DNA of 64,000 nucleotides from Polaromonas sp. (GTDB taxonomy: Bacteria; Pseudomonadota; Gammaproteobacteria; Burkholderiales; Burkholderiaceae_C). The translations under genes and the position numbers were made by a program. The stretch covers positions 310,001 through 374,000 of the forward strand of contig NZ_JACPOF010000017.1 in the NCBI RefSeq assembly GCF_016185115.1, written 5' to 3'. The notes under the pieces were generated by a model that saw nothing but the letters and a program-made list of their open reading frames with translations, was not told the origin of the DNA and did no database searches. This document shows, in pieces, positions 1 to 8,885 of this stretch. Each line of letters opens with the position of its first letter. Position 1 is the stretch's first letter.

Positions 1-245
1 CATCGGTCAAACCTGACGGCTTCACGCTGCTGCACATTCCCATGCGTGAGGTGCCGGCGCGGCTGGCCGAGCTTGAAGAAACATACGGCGCTGCACACCC
101 GATAGCCTGCCTGTGCCATCACGGCATGCGCAGCCTACAGGTCGGCAACTTCCTGGAGCAACGCGGTTTCACCGGCGTCGTCAACCTGCAGGGCGGCATA
201 GATGCCTGGTCACATCAGGTCGATGCCACTGTTCCCCGTTACTAA
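1..245 (+). CDS. Rhodanese-like domain protein, 5' truncated by window edge
   Basis: The C-terminal ~80 residues of a single rhodanese domain are present; the frame is open to the window edge at base 3, so the start lies outside. The active-site loop CHHGMRS has the CxxxxR arrangement of catalytic sulfurtransferase/rhodanese loops, followed by the typical V-N-L-x-G-G-I-D-A-W motif near the end. Rhodanese domains carry a persulfide on the loop cysteine; the acceptor here is unknown. It lies 56 bp upstream of the tolC-type gene. An ATG at base 42 exists but would remove part of the fold, so it is unlikely to be the start. Confidence 0.85.
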   Translation, partial: SVKPDGFTLLHIPMREVPARLAELEETYGAAHPIACLCHHGMRSLQVGNFLEQRGFTGVVNLQGGIDAWSHQVDATVPRY

Positions 246-301
246 AAAATTGTGCATGTGATCCGATCCGTTTTGCTGACTTCTTCTTGTTCAGGACTTT
301 T

Positions 302-1654
302 ATGACAACGACTCAAAAACCGCCGGCGCTACCGGGTCTGCTGCCTCTTTCAATCGCTCTGGCCTCCGTGCTGATGGCTTTTGCACCACAGGCCCGGGCC
401 CAAAGCCTGGTTGAGCTGTATGAGTCTGCACGCGCGTTCGACGCGAGCTACCAGTCGGCAAAACTGCAGTACGACGCCAATGTGGCGAGAGCCGACCAGG
501 CGAAAGCCGGCATCCTGCCTTCCGCGGGGCTGGCTGCAGGCGTGTCGCGCACCGGTTTTGACAACACCAACCCGCTGGTGGACCGCAGCTTCAGTACCCA
601 GAACGCGACCCTGACAGCAAGCCAGCCGCTCTATCGCCCGGCCAACTGGGCTGCCTATGAGCAAAGCTTCAGACAGGTCGAACTGGCCAAGGCCCAACTT
701 GACGCATCCGAGCAGGATCTCATCGTGCGCTCCAGCCAGGCCTACTTTGATGTTCTTGCGGCACAGGACACCCTGACCTTTGTCCGCGCGCAAAAAGAAG
801 CGGTGGCAGAGCAACTGGCTTCGGCCAAGCGCAACTTTGAAGTCGGGACCTCGACCATCACCGACACACGCGAAGCCCAGGCGCGTTATGACCTGGTGAC
901 GGCGCAGGAAATCGCTGCCGAAAACGACCTGCGTGTGAAAAAGCTGGCACTCGACACACTCGCCGGCAAGACAAATTCGCAACCCAAAGGGCTGGCTGCA
1001 CCCATCGCCCTGCCACCTGTGGCGCCGGCTGACGTCAACCTCTGGGTAGACCAGGCAAGTCTCGTCCACCCCAGCATCCGGCAGGCGCAGAAAAACTACG
1101 AGATCGCAGAGCTTGAAGTAGACAAGGCCGAAGCCGGACACAAACCTACCGTCGACCTGAACGCCAGCTATAACGTCACGCGCAGCCCTGCGGGCACAGC
1201 CGTCAGCACCCTCAATACGCGCAACAACACCGGCACCATAGGCTTGCTGCTGAATGTGCCGCTGTTCGCAGGCTTTGCCACGCAGAACCGCGTGCGCGAA
1301 ACCCTGTCACTCAAGGACAAGGCGCAAAGCGACCTTGAAGGCGCACGCCGAACCGTCGCGTTGAACACCCGAACCGCCTACTTCGGTGTGCTGTCCGGAC
1401 AAGGCCAGGTCAAGGCGCTTGAAGCGGCCGAACTGTCAAGCCAGAGCGCGCTCGATGCCAACAAGCTGGGCTACCAGGTCGGTGTGCGCATCAACATTGA
1501 CGTGCTCAACTCCCAGAGCCAGCTCTTCCAGACCAAACGTGACCTTGCGCAGGCCCGCTACAACGTGTTGCTGGGTGGCCTGCGCTTGCGCCAGGCCAAC
1601 GGAACGCTGACGCCTGAAGACCTGCTCATCATCAATTCCCTGCTCGTCAAGTAA
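302..1654 (+). CDS. tolC: TolC family outer membrane efflux/type I secretion channel
   Basis: A 450-residue protein with a signal peptide (MTTTQKPP... ending at A-Q-A-R-A-Q, about residue 33) followed by the repeated alpha-helical OEP domains of TolC: SLVELYESA at the mature N-terminus, a YFDVLAAQDTL helix, and a second repeat ending in RYNVLLGGLRLRQANG. Length matches the family (about 430-490). It forms a trimeric outer membrane duct for tripartite efflux pumps or type I secretion. The frame stays open upstream to base 113, but the signal peptide and the overlap with the rhodanese gene favour ATG 302. In related genomes rhodanese-tolC-waaA are neighbours (recalled, not verified here); in this window waaA lies about 21 kb further on. 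Confidence 0.93.
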   Translation: MTTTQKPPALPGLLPLSIALASVLMAFAPQARAQSLVELYESARAFDASYQSAKLQYDANVARADQAKAGILPSAGLAAGVSRTGFDNTNPLVDRSFSTQNATLTASQPLYRPANWAAYEQSFRQVELAKAQLDASEQDLIVRSSQAYFDVLAAQDTLTFVRAQKEAVAEQLASAKRNFEVGTSTITDTREAQARYDLVTAQEIAAENDLRVKKLALDTLAGKTNSQPKGLAAPIALPPVAPADVNLWVDQASLVHPSIRQAQKNYEIAELEVDKAEAGHKPTVDLNASYNVTRSPAGTAVSTLNTRNNTGTIGLLLNVPLFAGFATQNRVRETLSLKDKAQSDLEGARRTVALNTRTAYFGVLSGQGQVKALEAAELSSQSALDANKLGYQVGVRINIDVLNSQSQLFQTKRDLAQARYNVLLGGLRLRQANGTLTPEDLLIINSLLVK

Positions 1655-1676
1655 ACCCTCCCGCAGGGGCAGCGCC

Positions 1677-2726
1677 ATGCTGATGCAGACCAAAGACGCG
1701 CCGCTGATGATGGGTGACCTGCCCATTGAAGCAGAGCGTGTCACGGCTGTGCCCAGCACGATACCGGCGGGCCCGATGTTCGAGCTGATTGAGGAAACCA
1801 CCTGGGAAGCCTTGCGCGCATCAGGCCGGCAATGGCCGTTTGACCGTCCGGTGCTGGTCAAGGGCGGCGTAAAACACTGGCCGTCATTCAGCAAATGGTC
1901 TTTTGAGTCACTGGCCGATGTCTGCGAGAGCGATGCGTCGGAAGCGCCGGTGAAATTCACCGATGGCCTGGTCGAGCAGGGCGTGACCAAGGGCAGGCCG
2001 TTTCTTCCTGTTGCGCCCTATCTGCGCGAACTCGGCAAAGCGGCCCTCAAAACGACTGACCCGGAAGCCGGCCTGCTGACCATGGCACGCCTTGAGTAGA
2101 TCAGGCGTGAGCCTGGCGCCCAGTTCCACCTGAACTGGGCGCACATGCAGTCGTTCAAACCCACAACGCTGTATCTGGCGCAATGGGACATCCTTGAAAA
2201 ATTTCCAGCCTTGCGCAAGGACCTGCTCATCAAGAGCCTGTGGCCCGACAAATCGTTTCTGGACCGCAAGCTGACCTGGGAATACATCTTCATGGGCCCG
2301 GCCAATACGGTGACCGGCTTGCACAACGACTTTCCGCACAACTGGTTTTGCCAGTTCAGGGGCACCAAGGAATTCATTCTTTTCCCGCCCGACCAAAGCG
2401 CGCACATGTGTCCGGCCGCCAAATACGACTGGGGCGCCACGCTGAGCGACATCAACGTGTCGCGCCTGCCGCAGCAGGCCAGGGAACTGGCATCATTTGA
2501 GAAAGCCCGCGGCATCTATGCGCGGGTGGAGGCCGGTGATGCGCTGTTCATTCCAAAACGCACCTGGCATTCAGTGGTGTCGCGCGAACCATCCATCAGC
2601 CTGGGCATGTTCGGCCTGACACCTTATGAAGTTGCAACCGGCGGCGCCTGGGCAACGCTGCGCGACTGGGCGCACCACCTGCGCCTGTATGCCCACGACA
2701 ACTGCACCTGTCACGAGAAAAAGTAG
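1677..2726 (+). pseudogene. Cupin/JmjC-like (Cupin_8) protein interrupted by an in-frame TAG
   Basis: Two open stretches (1677-2099 and from about 2100 to 2726) lie in the same frame and are separated only by the TAG at 2097-2099. Read through, they give a 349-residue protein. The second part has the cupin-like iron-site pattern TGLHNDFPHNW (H-x-D), FRGTKEFILFPP, and a later IPKRTWHSV histidine, all typical of Cupin_8/FIH-like 2-oxoglutarate oxygenases. The reading frame and residue composition stay continuous across the stop (ARLE-stop-IRREPGAQF), and a single C-to-T change (CAG to TAG) would explain it. It could be a recent pseudogene, a sequencing error, or two fragments, the second with an internal start at 2145. 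Its target is unknown. Confidence 0.7.
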
Positions 2727-2734
2727 CCTCCACG

Positions 2735-2809
2735 GTCGTTCACTTCGTGTAACTCCCTGCCCCCTCAAGGGGCCGCCCGCCTGTAGCCCGGCAAAGCCGG
2801 TTCCACGGC
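2735..2809 (+). repeat. Dispersed GC-rich intergenic repeat, family 2, copy 1
   Basis: The sequence CACTTCGTGTAACTCCCTGC continues into CCCCTCAAGGGG and a CCGGCAAAGCCGGTTCC hairpin. Three relatives occur at 25592-25667 (minus), 52386-52455 (minus) and 54450-54521 (plus), all in intergenic DNA. The two internal inverted repeats would fold in RNA. This copy fills the gap between the broken cupin gene and the LysR gene. Confidence 0.7.
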
Positions 2810-2882
2810 TTGAACTTGCACAGACACCGCTTCGACCCTGCGGTTAACAGCTATGGCGTGATCAGCTGCCACGTGCACAATC

Positions 2883-3863
2883 GTGCTTATGCAATCCGGT
2901 AAAGCCACCACCTTCGATATCGACATCGCATCAGACCTGCAGCGCTGGCGCACCTTTCTGGCGATTGCCGAACTCGGCAGCCTGACGCGCGCTGCGATTT
3001 TCCTCGACCGCAACCAGTCCCTGCTGAGCCGGCAACTCAATGCGCTGGAACGCGATTGCGGCGCACGGCTGTTCAACCGCACAGGCAGGGGGGTTGCGCT
3101 GTCGGATATCGGCGAGCGCATCTTTCCGCAGGTCAAGGCCCTGCTCGCCGACGCCGGGCAACTGCAGCGCGAGATACGCGGCGAGGCACGCGAACCCGCC
3201 GGGCGTGTCACGCTGGGGTCCCTGCCGTCGATCACCTTCCCTATCGTCGGGCGCCTGTTCAAGGACCTGCGCCTGAGGTTTCCCGGCATACAGATCAAGA
3301 TTCTGGAAGGCTCAAGCGGACAGGTCGAGGAATGGCTGTCCGATGACCGTGTGGACCTGGCCATCCTCTACCGATATGGCAACCACCAGCCGGAGCGTGA
3401 GCAGGCCCTGGCCACCGTCGACAGCTACCTTATCGGACCGGTCGGCGACAAGCTCACCGACCGCGCCGAAATCGATTTCCGCGAGCTCGACGGCCTGCCT
3501 TTTATTCTGCCCAGCGCGCCGAATGGCCTGCGCACCACGCTGGATGCGCTCGCCCGCCAGGAACACATTGCGCTGGTGCCCGTGATCGAAGCCGACTCGC
3601 TGCCGATCATGCGTTCCGTCGTCGCACAGGAAAGGCTGTACACCGTGCTACCCATCCACACCGTCTGGAGCGAAGTCGCCAGCGGCCAGTTGCAGGCCGC
3701 CAAAATCGTGAGCCCTGCCGTGCAGCGCACAGTGTCGATGGCGTTCTCGAAATCCAAGGGGCCGGGCAAGGCGGTGTCAGCGGTGGCCGACCTGATCGTC
3801 AGCATCGTCGAGGAAAACGCGCGCCACGGCATGTGGAGCAAGCACCCCAACGCGGCCGCCTGA
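2883..3863 (+). CDS. LysR-type transcriptional regulator
   Basis: A winged HTH spans about residues 20-78 (FLAIAELGSLTRAAIFLDRNQSLLSRQLNALE, then GARLFNR), followed by the two-lobed effector-binding domain starting at GRVTLGSLPS. Length (324-326 aa) is normal for the family. The start is either GTG 2883 or ATG 2889, two codons later. It stands at the head of the plus-strand catabolic genes and is the only regulator in the first 23 kb, so it is the natural candidate to control one or both arms of the island in response to a small carboxylate or CoA-linked ligand. That role is inference from position. Confidence 0.92.
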   Translation: MLMQSGKATTFDIDIASDLQRWRTFLAIAELGSLTRAAIFLDRNQSLLSRQLNALERDCGARLFNRTGRGVALSDIGERIFPQVKALLADAGQLQREIRGEAREPAGRVTLGSLPSITFPIVGRLFKDLRLRFPGIQIKILEGSSGQVEEWLSDDRVDLAILYRYGNHQPEREQALATVDSYLIGPVGDKLTDRAEIDFRELDGLPFILPSAPNGLRTTLDALARQEHIALVPVIEADSLPIMRSVVAQERLYTVLPIHTVWSEVASGQLQAAKIVSPAVQRTVSMAFSKSKGPGKAVSAVADLIVSIVEENARHGMWSKHPNAAA

Positions 3864-3868
3864 CACGC

Positions 3869-3884
3869 CCGGGGCGCGCCCCGG
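3869..3884 (+). terminator. Perfect GC palindrome after the LysR gene
   Basis: CCGGGGCGCGCCCCGG is a perfect 16-base palindrome six bases after the regulator's stop codon. It could fold as a short, very stable hairpin and attenuate read-through into the next gene. There is no T-run, so intrinsic termination is doubtful. Confidence 0.3.
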
Positions 3885-3990
3885 CCAGACCTGTGGCATT
3901 TGCATAACTGCTTTGCGCCTGCAGTCTTGAAAAAACCCGCGTCGCAGTGCTTAAATTGCCGCTGCCCTTCAAAACAGCAGCGAGACAAGC

Positions 3991-5001
3991 ATGACAGACC
4001 AAGCCTTGCCGAAAATATGTGTAATCGGCGCCGGCGCCATTGGCGGTTTTTTCGGCGCAAGGCTGGCACAGGGCCATGCCGACGTGAGCGTGGTAGCGCG
4101 CGGCGCCACACTGCAGGCACTGCAGCAGCGCGGCTGGATACTTGAAAGTGGCGGCGAGCGCAGGGCCTCCCCGGTGCGTGCCGTGGCAGATGCGGCCAAC
4201 CTCGGCGAGCAGGACGTGGTCATCCTCGCCGTCAAAAGTTATGCCATGGCCAGCGTGGTGCACATGGTCAAGCCCCTGCTCGGGCCCCAAACCCTGGTGC
4301 TTCCAGCCGTCAATGGCGTGCCCTGGTGGTTTACCGATGCAGCAGCAGGCTTGCCGGTATCAGGGCGGCTGGACAGCGTGGATGCCTCCGGCGCGATAGA
4401 GGCGGCCATCCCGGCGGCCGCAGTCATGGGCGCTGTGGTCTACCCGTCCTGCTCCAGCCCCGAGCCCGGTGTTGCACGCCACCACTCCGGCACAAAAGTG
4501 GTGTTCGGCGAGCCCGGCCTTGCAGCAGGCTCACCGCCCACCGAACGGCTGCAGGCACTGGTGGCGCTGCTCAAATCAGCCGGCTTTGACGCCGAAGCCA
4601 GCACCGACATCCGCACCGAGGCCTGGAAGAAGCTGCTGGGCAATGCCTGCTTCAACCCGGTCAGCCTGATCACCGGCTCGGCCACCGACCTGATGATTGA
4701 TGATCCGGGAATTTACCGGCTCTTCACCGCCATGATGGGTGAGCTGCTGGCTGTCGGCAAGGTGCTGGGCATAGACCCGGGCATCCTGGTCGCAGACCGT
4801 ATCGCCCTGACGCGCAAGCTCGGCCACATCAAGACGTCCATGCTTCAGGATGCCGAGGCCGGACGTCCGGTCGAGATCGACGCCATCCTGGGGGCGGCCT
4901 GCGAATTGGGCCGCAAGGTCAACATGGCCACGCCCGCACTGGACAACGTCTACGCACTCGCGCGGCTGCGCGCCAGAACATCCGGCCTGTTGAGCGCGTA
5001 A
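3991..5001 (+). CDS. 2-dehydropantoate 2-reductase (ApbA/PanE) family protein
   Basis: A 336-residue protein with the N-terminal NAD(P)-binding motif GAGAIGGFFGARLA (about residues 9-22) and the second-domain signature EAWKKLLGNACFNPVSLITG containing the family's conserved lysine and asparagine. The family reduces 2-keto acids such as ketopantoate with NADPH. Here it sits 12 bp before fumarase-type genes and among acyl-CoA catabolic genes, so a catabolic 2-keto/2-hydroxy-acid dehydrogenase role is more likely than pantothenate synthesis; this is inference. ATG 3991 places the Rossmann motif at the expected distance from the N-terminus. Confidence 0.88.
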   Translation: MTDQALPKICVIGAGAIGGFFGARLAQGHADVSVVARGATLQALQQRGWILESGGERRASPVRAVADAANLGEQDVVILAVKSYAMASVVHMVKPLLGPQTLVLPAVNGVPWWFTDAAAGLPVSGRLDSVDASGAIEAAIPAAAVMGAVVYPSCSSPEPGVARHHSGTKVVFGEPGLAAGSPPTERLQALVALLKSAGFDAEASTDIRTEAWKKLLGNACFNPVSLITGSATDLMIDDPGIYRLFTAMMGELLAVGKVLGIDPGILVADRIALTRKLGHIKTSMLQDAEAGRPVEIDAILGAACELGRKVNMATPALDNVYALARLRARTSGLLSA

Positions 5002-5013
5002 TCAACAATACCG

Positions 5014-5883
5014 ATGGCCATCACACCGGAACTCATCAAGCGCGTCACCGCGCAACTCTACGAGCGCTCGCTGCGGCGCATCCCGGCCGACGCCATGACG
5101 GCCCTCAAAAGCGCGGACAAAACAGAAAGCAGCGAGACCGCACGCCATACCCTGCGCATCATGATCAAAAGCGCCGAAGAGGCCGAAATCGGTGGGCACT
5201 TTGTCTGTTCCGATTCCGGCGTGCCGGTGTACTTTGTGCGTGTCGGCACGCAGGCGCAGTTCAGCGGCAATGTGCGGCAGGCTATCACCGAGGGGTTTGA
5301 CGAGCTCGTCGCCACCATACAGCCGCCTCTGCTGCCGCATGTCACCAATCCCCTGACCAACGAGCGCGGCTACAGCGGCGAGGGCATGCCCATCGTCACC
5401 TTCGACATGGAAGACGGCTCTGATTGCATGGACATCACCTGCTCGCCCAAGGCTTTGGGTTCAGGCCGCTGGGCCGCGCTTGAGATCTTCAGCTTCCCGG
5501 ACCTGCGCACGATTGAAAAATATGTGCTCGACGTGGTGGCACGCGCCGGCTCGCAGCCCTGCCCGCCGGTCGTGATCGGTGTGGGCATAGGCGGCACCTT
5601 CGACTACGCCGCCAAGATGGCCAAGGAAGCCACCTTGCGTCCGATCGGCAGCCACCACGCCGAAGCGCTGGTGGCGGACATGGAAAAACGCCTGCTGGCC
5701 GGCGTCAACATGATGGGCTTCGGCCCCATGGGCACAGGCGGCGACAGCACGGCCTCGGCCGTCCACATCAACTATGCAGCGGGCCACGGTTTCACCCCGG
5801 TGGCGGTCGCCTTCAACTGCTGGATCAACCGGCGCACGCGGGCGCGCATCTACAACGACGGCCGCGTCGAGATCGTGGAATAG
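5014..5883 (+). CDS. Class I fumarate hydratase/L(+)-tartrate dehydratase, alpha (Fe-S) subunit
   Basis: A 289-residue protein matching the alpha half of two-subunit class I fumarases and TtdA. Three cysteines sit where the family ligates a catalytic [4Fe-4S] cluster: C65 (VCSDSGVPVYF), C183 (QPCPPVVIGVGIGGT) and C269 (AFNCWINRR). The GVGIGGT and KMAKEA segments are family signatures. It should add or remove water on a C4-C5 2-hydroxy/unsaturated dicarboxylate together with the beta subunit that starts 4 bases after its stop. The usual PKGGGSEN segment reads SPKALGSGR, so it is a divergent member and the substrate may not be fumarate or tartrate. Confidence 0.88.
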   Translation: MAITPELIKRVTAQLYERSLRRIPADAMTALKSADKTESSETARHTLRIMIKSAEEAEIGGHFVCSDSGVPVYFVRVGTQAQFSGNVRQAITEGFDELVATIQPPLLPHVTNPLTNERGYSGEGMPIVTFDMEDGSDCMDITCSPKALGSGRWAALEIFSFPDLRTIEKYVLDVVARAGSQPCPPVVIGVGIGGTFDYAAKMAKEATLRPIGSHHAEALVADMEKRLLAGVNMMGFGPMGTGGDSTASAVHINYAAGHGFTPVAVAFNCWINRRTRARIYNDGRVEIVE

Positions 5884-5887
5884 CGCG

Positions 5888-6553
5888 ATGACATTGCAAA
5901 CCCACCGCATGAATTTCCCGCTCAGCGAAGCGGACGCACGCACGCTGAAGGCCGGTGACCAGGTCATCATCGACGGCGAGATCGTGGTCACGGCCGGCCT
6001 GCCCACCCACCACAGGCTGATCGGCTGCTTCGACGGCAAGGAACCGCTGCCCATGGCCTTGCAGGGCCAGTCGCTTTTTCACCTCGGCAGCTACAGCCGC
6101 GAAAAGCAGGGTGGCCGGGGTGCAGACGACCTCGAACTTCTCTACATCAACCCCACCACCAGCACGCGCTTCAACCCGGTGATGCCACGCATCATTCATG
6201 AACTGCAACTGCATGCCATAGGCGGCAAGGGCGGGCTGGACGGCAAGTCAGTCGAGGCGATGCAGAAAACCGGCTGCGTCTATCTCTCATTCCTCGGCGG
6301 CGGCGCCACCCTGCACACCCGCGCCGTGCGCGAGGTGCTGGAAGTCGGCTGGAGCGACATGCTGATGCACTACCGCCTGGTGCGGCTGCGCGTCGAGGGG
6401 ATGGGACCCGTCACGGTCGCGATCGACGCACATGGCCAAAGCACCTATGCCGATGCGCAGACGCAGGCCGCCGCGCGCATGGACAGCATCATGGCTGCGC
6501 TGGACGAAGGCCGAGCGCGTTTTGCCGCTGCCACCCCGCCAACAACATCCTGA
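5888..6553 (+). CDS. Class I fumarate hydratase/tartrate dehydratase, beta subunit
   Basis: A 221-residue protein equivalent to the C-terminal swivelling domain of class I fumarases/TtdB: FPLSEADARTLKAGDQVIIDGEI at the N-terminus is the conserved start, and CVYLSFLGGGATLHTRAV matches the substrate-binding region. It follows the alpha subunit by 4 bases and is presumably co-translated. ATG 5888 is chosen because the conserved domain begins about 10 residues later; the frame is open further upstream, but that part overlaps the alpha gene. Confidence 0.88.
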   Translation: MTLQTHRMNFPLSEADARTLKAGDQVIIDGEIVVTAGLPTHHRLIGCFDGKEPLPMALQGQSLFHLGSYSREKQGGRGADDLELLYINPTTSTRFNPVMPRIIHELQLHAIGGKGGLDGKSVEAMQKTGCVYLSFLGGGATLHTRAVREVLEVGWSDMLMHYRLVRLRVEGMGPVTVAIDAHGQSTYADAQTQAAARMDSIMAALDEGRARFAAATPPTTS

Positions 6554-6572
6554 AACAAGGCAACACCCCAAC

Positions 6573-8873
6573 ATGTTCAGTGAATCTTCACAGGTCTTTG
6601 CAGACAGCGCCGCCGACTATCTGGGCGCCACTGACCAGCGCCAGCGCGTGCGGCAACTTGAGGACAGCGACGGCGGTTTCGACCGGGCCACCTGGCAGCA
6701 GATCGCCGCGCTCGGCTGGCTGTCCATCCTCGTCCCTGAAGAAGATGGGGGGCTGGGTCTGGGGCTTGAAGAAGTCGCCGCGATCGCCCACGAAACCGGA
6801 AAACACCTGCTGGCAGAACCGTTTGTGGATGCGGGCGTACATCCGGTCGCGCTGGTCTGCAAATCACCCGCTGGTGCATTGCGCAGCGAACTGCTGGCCG
6901 CCCTGCAGTCCGGCGAGACCGTGGCGGGTGTCGCATGGCAGGAGCGCGCAGGAGACATCGATATCCCGCCTGCCCCTTCAACCACTTATGGCCTTGCCAC
7001 TCAGCAGCTGACGGGACGCAAGCGCTTTGTCCGCCCCGGCCTGGCCGACGGCTGGCTGGTACTGGCTGACGCGGGGGGCGAGGCCGCCATCGTGTGGGTC
7101 AAGGCCGGCGCTCCCGGCGTGACAGCAACGCAGGAATGCGGCGTGGACGGCAGCCTGACCGCTACTCTTTCTTTTGAGGCCTCGCCCGCCGCCTTGCTGG
7201 TACGCGGCGACTCCGCCATGGCCGCGCTGCAGTTTGCCAACGAAAGCGCCCGCCTGGCGCAGGCAGCGGAGCTGGCAGGCATTGCCCGCCGCGCCCTTGA
7301 GTTGACACGCGACTACCTGACCACACGTGAGCAGTTCGGAAAACCCATCGGCAGTTTCCAGGCATTGCAGCACCGCATGGTTGATGGCCTGATCCAGGTT
7401 GAACTGGCCGCCGCCAGCCTGCGCGAAGGCCTGGCGCTCGCAGGTCAGGCGGGTTCTGCGCACACCCTGGCGCTGGCTGCCAGTCGCGTCAAGGCGCGTT
7501 GCGCGCATGCGGCTACCGAAGTCACGCGCATGGCCATACAGCTGCATGGCGCGATCGGCACCACCAATGAATACGACGTGGGCCTGTACTTCAAGCGCGC
7601 CATGCTGCTGGCCAGCCGCTGGGGCAACGCCGCAGCGCACCGCAGGCGTTATGCACGCCTGGTGGAGACTACGGTCTCTCACCGGGACCCGGCAGGCACG
7701 CCCCCGCCTGAAAACTTCCCGGCGGATGCCGACTGGGACGCCATGCCGGAGCAAACATTTCGCTGCGGCGTGCGCGCGCTGTTCGCAAAACATTACCCCG
7801 AGCACCGGCGCTACATGCCTTACCGCCAGTCGTGGGCCGAGTCGAAGGACTGGTACCTCACGCTGTCGCGCCTGGGATGGCTCGCCCCGGCCTGGCCCAA
7901 ACAGCATGGCGGCATGGGCTTGCCTGCCGACAAGCTCATCGCCTGGATAGAAGAGACCGAAGCATGGGGCGTGGCGCGCTGCCCCGACCAGGGCCTGGTG
8001 ATGGTCGGCCCCATCCTGATGCGCTTCGGTAACGACGAGCAACGCGCACGCTTCCTGCCGCCCATCCTCGCCGGTGAGCACGTGTGGACCCAGGGCTACT
8101 CGGAGCCGAATGCAGGATCGGACCTGGCTGCCGTGCGGACGGAAGCCGTCATCGACGGCGATGACTTCATCGTCAACGGCCAGAAGACCTGGACCACCTG
8201 GGGCGCCGATGGTACCCACATGTTCATGCTGGTACGCACCGACAAGACGGTCAAGAAACAGGCTGGCATCAGCTTTCTGCTGGTCGATTTGAAGACACCG
8301 GGTGTGACGGTGCGGCCCATCCGCAACATCGCCGGCGAACGTGAGTTCTGCGAGGTGTTTTTCGACAACGTGCGTGTGCCGCGCAGCAACCTGGTCGGCG
8401 AACTCAACCAGGGCTGGACTGTGGCCAAGGCCCTGCTGGGTTTCGAGCGCCTGTTCACGGGCAGCCCCAAACACTCGCAGCACACCCTGCACCAGGTCGA
8501 AAAGCTGGCGCGCCAGCGCGGCCTGTTCGACGACCCGGCCTTTGTGGCGCGCTTGACCGAGCTGCAGCTTGACACTGCCGACCTGGGCGCGGCCTACGCA
8601 GGGTTTGCCGCCATCGCCAAACGTGGCGAGCCCATTCCGGCCAGCATCTCCATGCTCAAGATTTGGTCGACCGAGACTTATGAGAAGCTGGCGCTGTTGC
8701 TGATCGAATCAGCCGATGACTACGGCGGCATGCAGGCCCACTGCAAAAATGAAGAGATCGACATGCACGTGGTGGCGCCGCTCTTCAATTGCCTGGGCGC
8801 GAAGATTTTTGCGGGCAGCAATGAGATACAACGCAACATACTCGCGAAAGCAGTGCTGGACTTACCTTCCTGA
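6573..8873 (+). CDS. Two-module acyl-CoA dehydrogenase (fused ACAD-ACAD)
   Basis: A 766-residue protein made of two complete acyl-CoA dehydrogenase modules. Module 1 (about 1-370) has the N-terminal helical domain (GLGLEEVAAIAHETGKHLL) and FAD-domain signatures TREQFGKPIGSFQALQHRM and QLHGAIGTTNEYD. Module 2 (about 385-766) has TQGYSEPNAGSDLA, GQKTWTTWG and the C-terminal FAGSNEIQRNILA. Where classical enzymes carry a catalytic Glu in YEGT-NEIQ, module 2 has F-A-G-S, so the base must come from elsewhere or from only one half. Paired heteromeric ACADs of steroid and aromatic side-chain degradation divide labour between two subunits; this looks like a fused version (inference). ATG 6573 follows the beta subunit by 19 bases. 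Confidence 0.9.
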   Translation: MFSESSQVFADSAADYLGATDQRQRVRQLEDSDGGFDRATWQQIAALGWLSILVPEEDGGLGLGLEEVAAIAHETGKHLLAEPFVDAGVHPVALVCKSPAGALRSELLAALQSGETVAGVAWQERAGDIDIPPAPSTTYGLATQQLTGRKRFVRPGLADGWLVLADAGGEAAIVWVKAGAPGVTATQECGVDGSLTATLSFEASPAALLVRGDSAMAALQFANESARLAQAAELAGIARRALELTRDYLTTREQFGKPIGSFQALQHRMVDGLIQVELAAASLREGLALAGQAGSAHTLALAASRVKARCAHAATEVTRMAIQLHGAIGTTNEYDVGLYFKRAMLLASRWGNAAAHRRRYARLVETTVSHRDPAGTPPPENFPADADWDAMPEQTFRCGVRALFAKHYPEHRRYMPYRQSWAESKDWYLTLSRLGWLAPAWPKQHGGMGLPADKLIAWIEETEAWGVARCPDQGLVMVGPILMRFGNDEQRARFLPPILAGEHVWTQGYSEPNAGSDLAAVRTEAVIDGDDFIVNGQKTWTTWGADGTHMFMLVRTDKTVKKQAGISFLLVDLKTPGVTVRPIRNIAGEREFCEVFFDNVRVPRSNLVGELNQGWTVAKALLGFERLFTGSPKHSQHTLHQVEKLARQRGLFDDPAFVARLTELQLDTADLGAAYAGFAAIAKRGEPIPASISMLKIWSTETYEKLALLLIESADDYGGMQAHCKNEEIDMHVVAPLFNCLGAKIFAGSNEIQRNILAKAVLDLPS

Positions 8874-8885
8874 TCGGACAACACC

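Noticed and set aside
113..301. Longer N-terminus for the TolC protein
   Set aside because: It would overlap the rhodanese gene in another frame and bury the signal peptide; ATG 302 begins the signal sequence.
6978..8492. A 504-codon antisense open frame within the double acyl-CoA dehydrogenase
   Set aside because: Shadow frame; composition is low-complexity and no motif or ribosome-binding site was seen.
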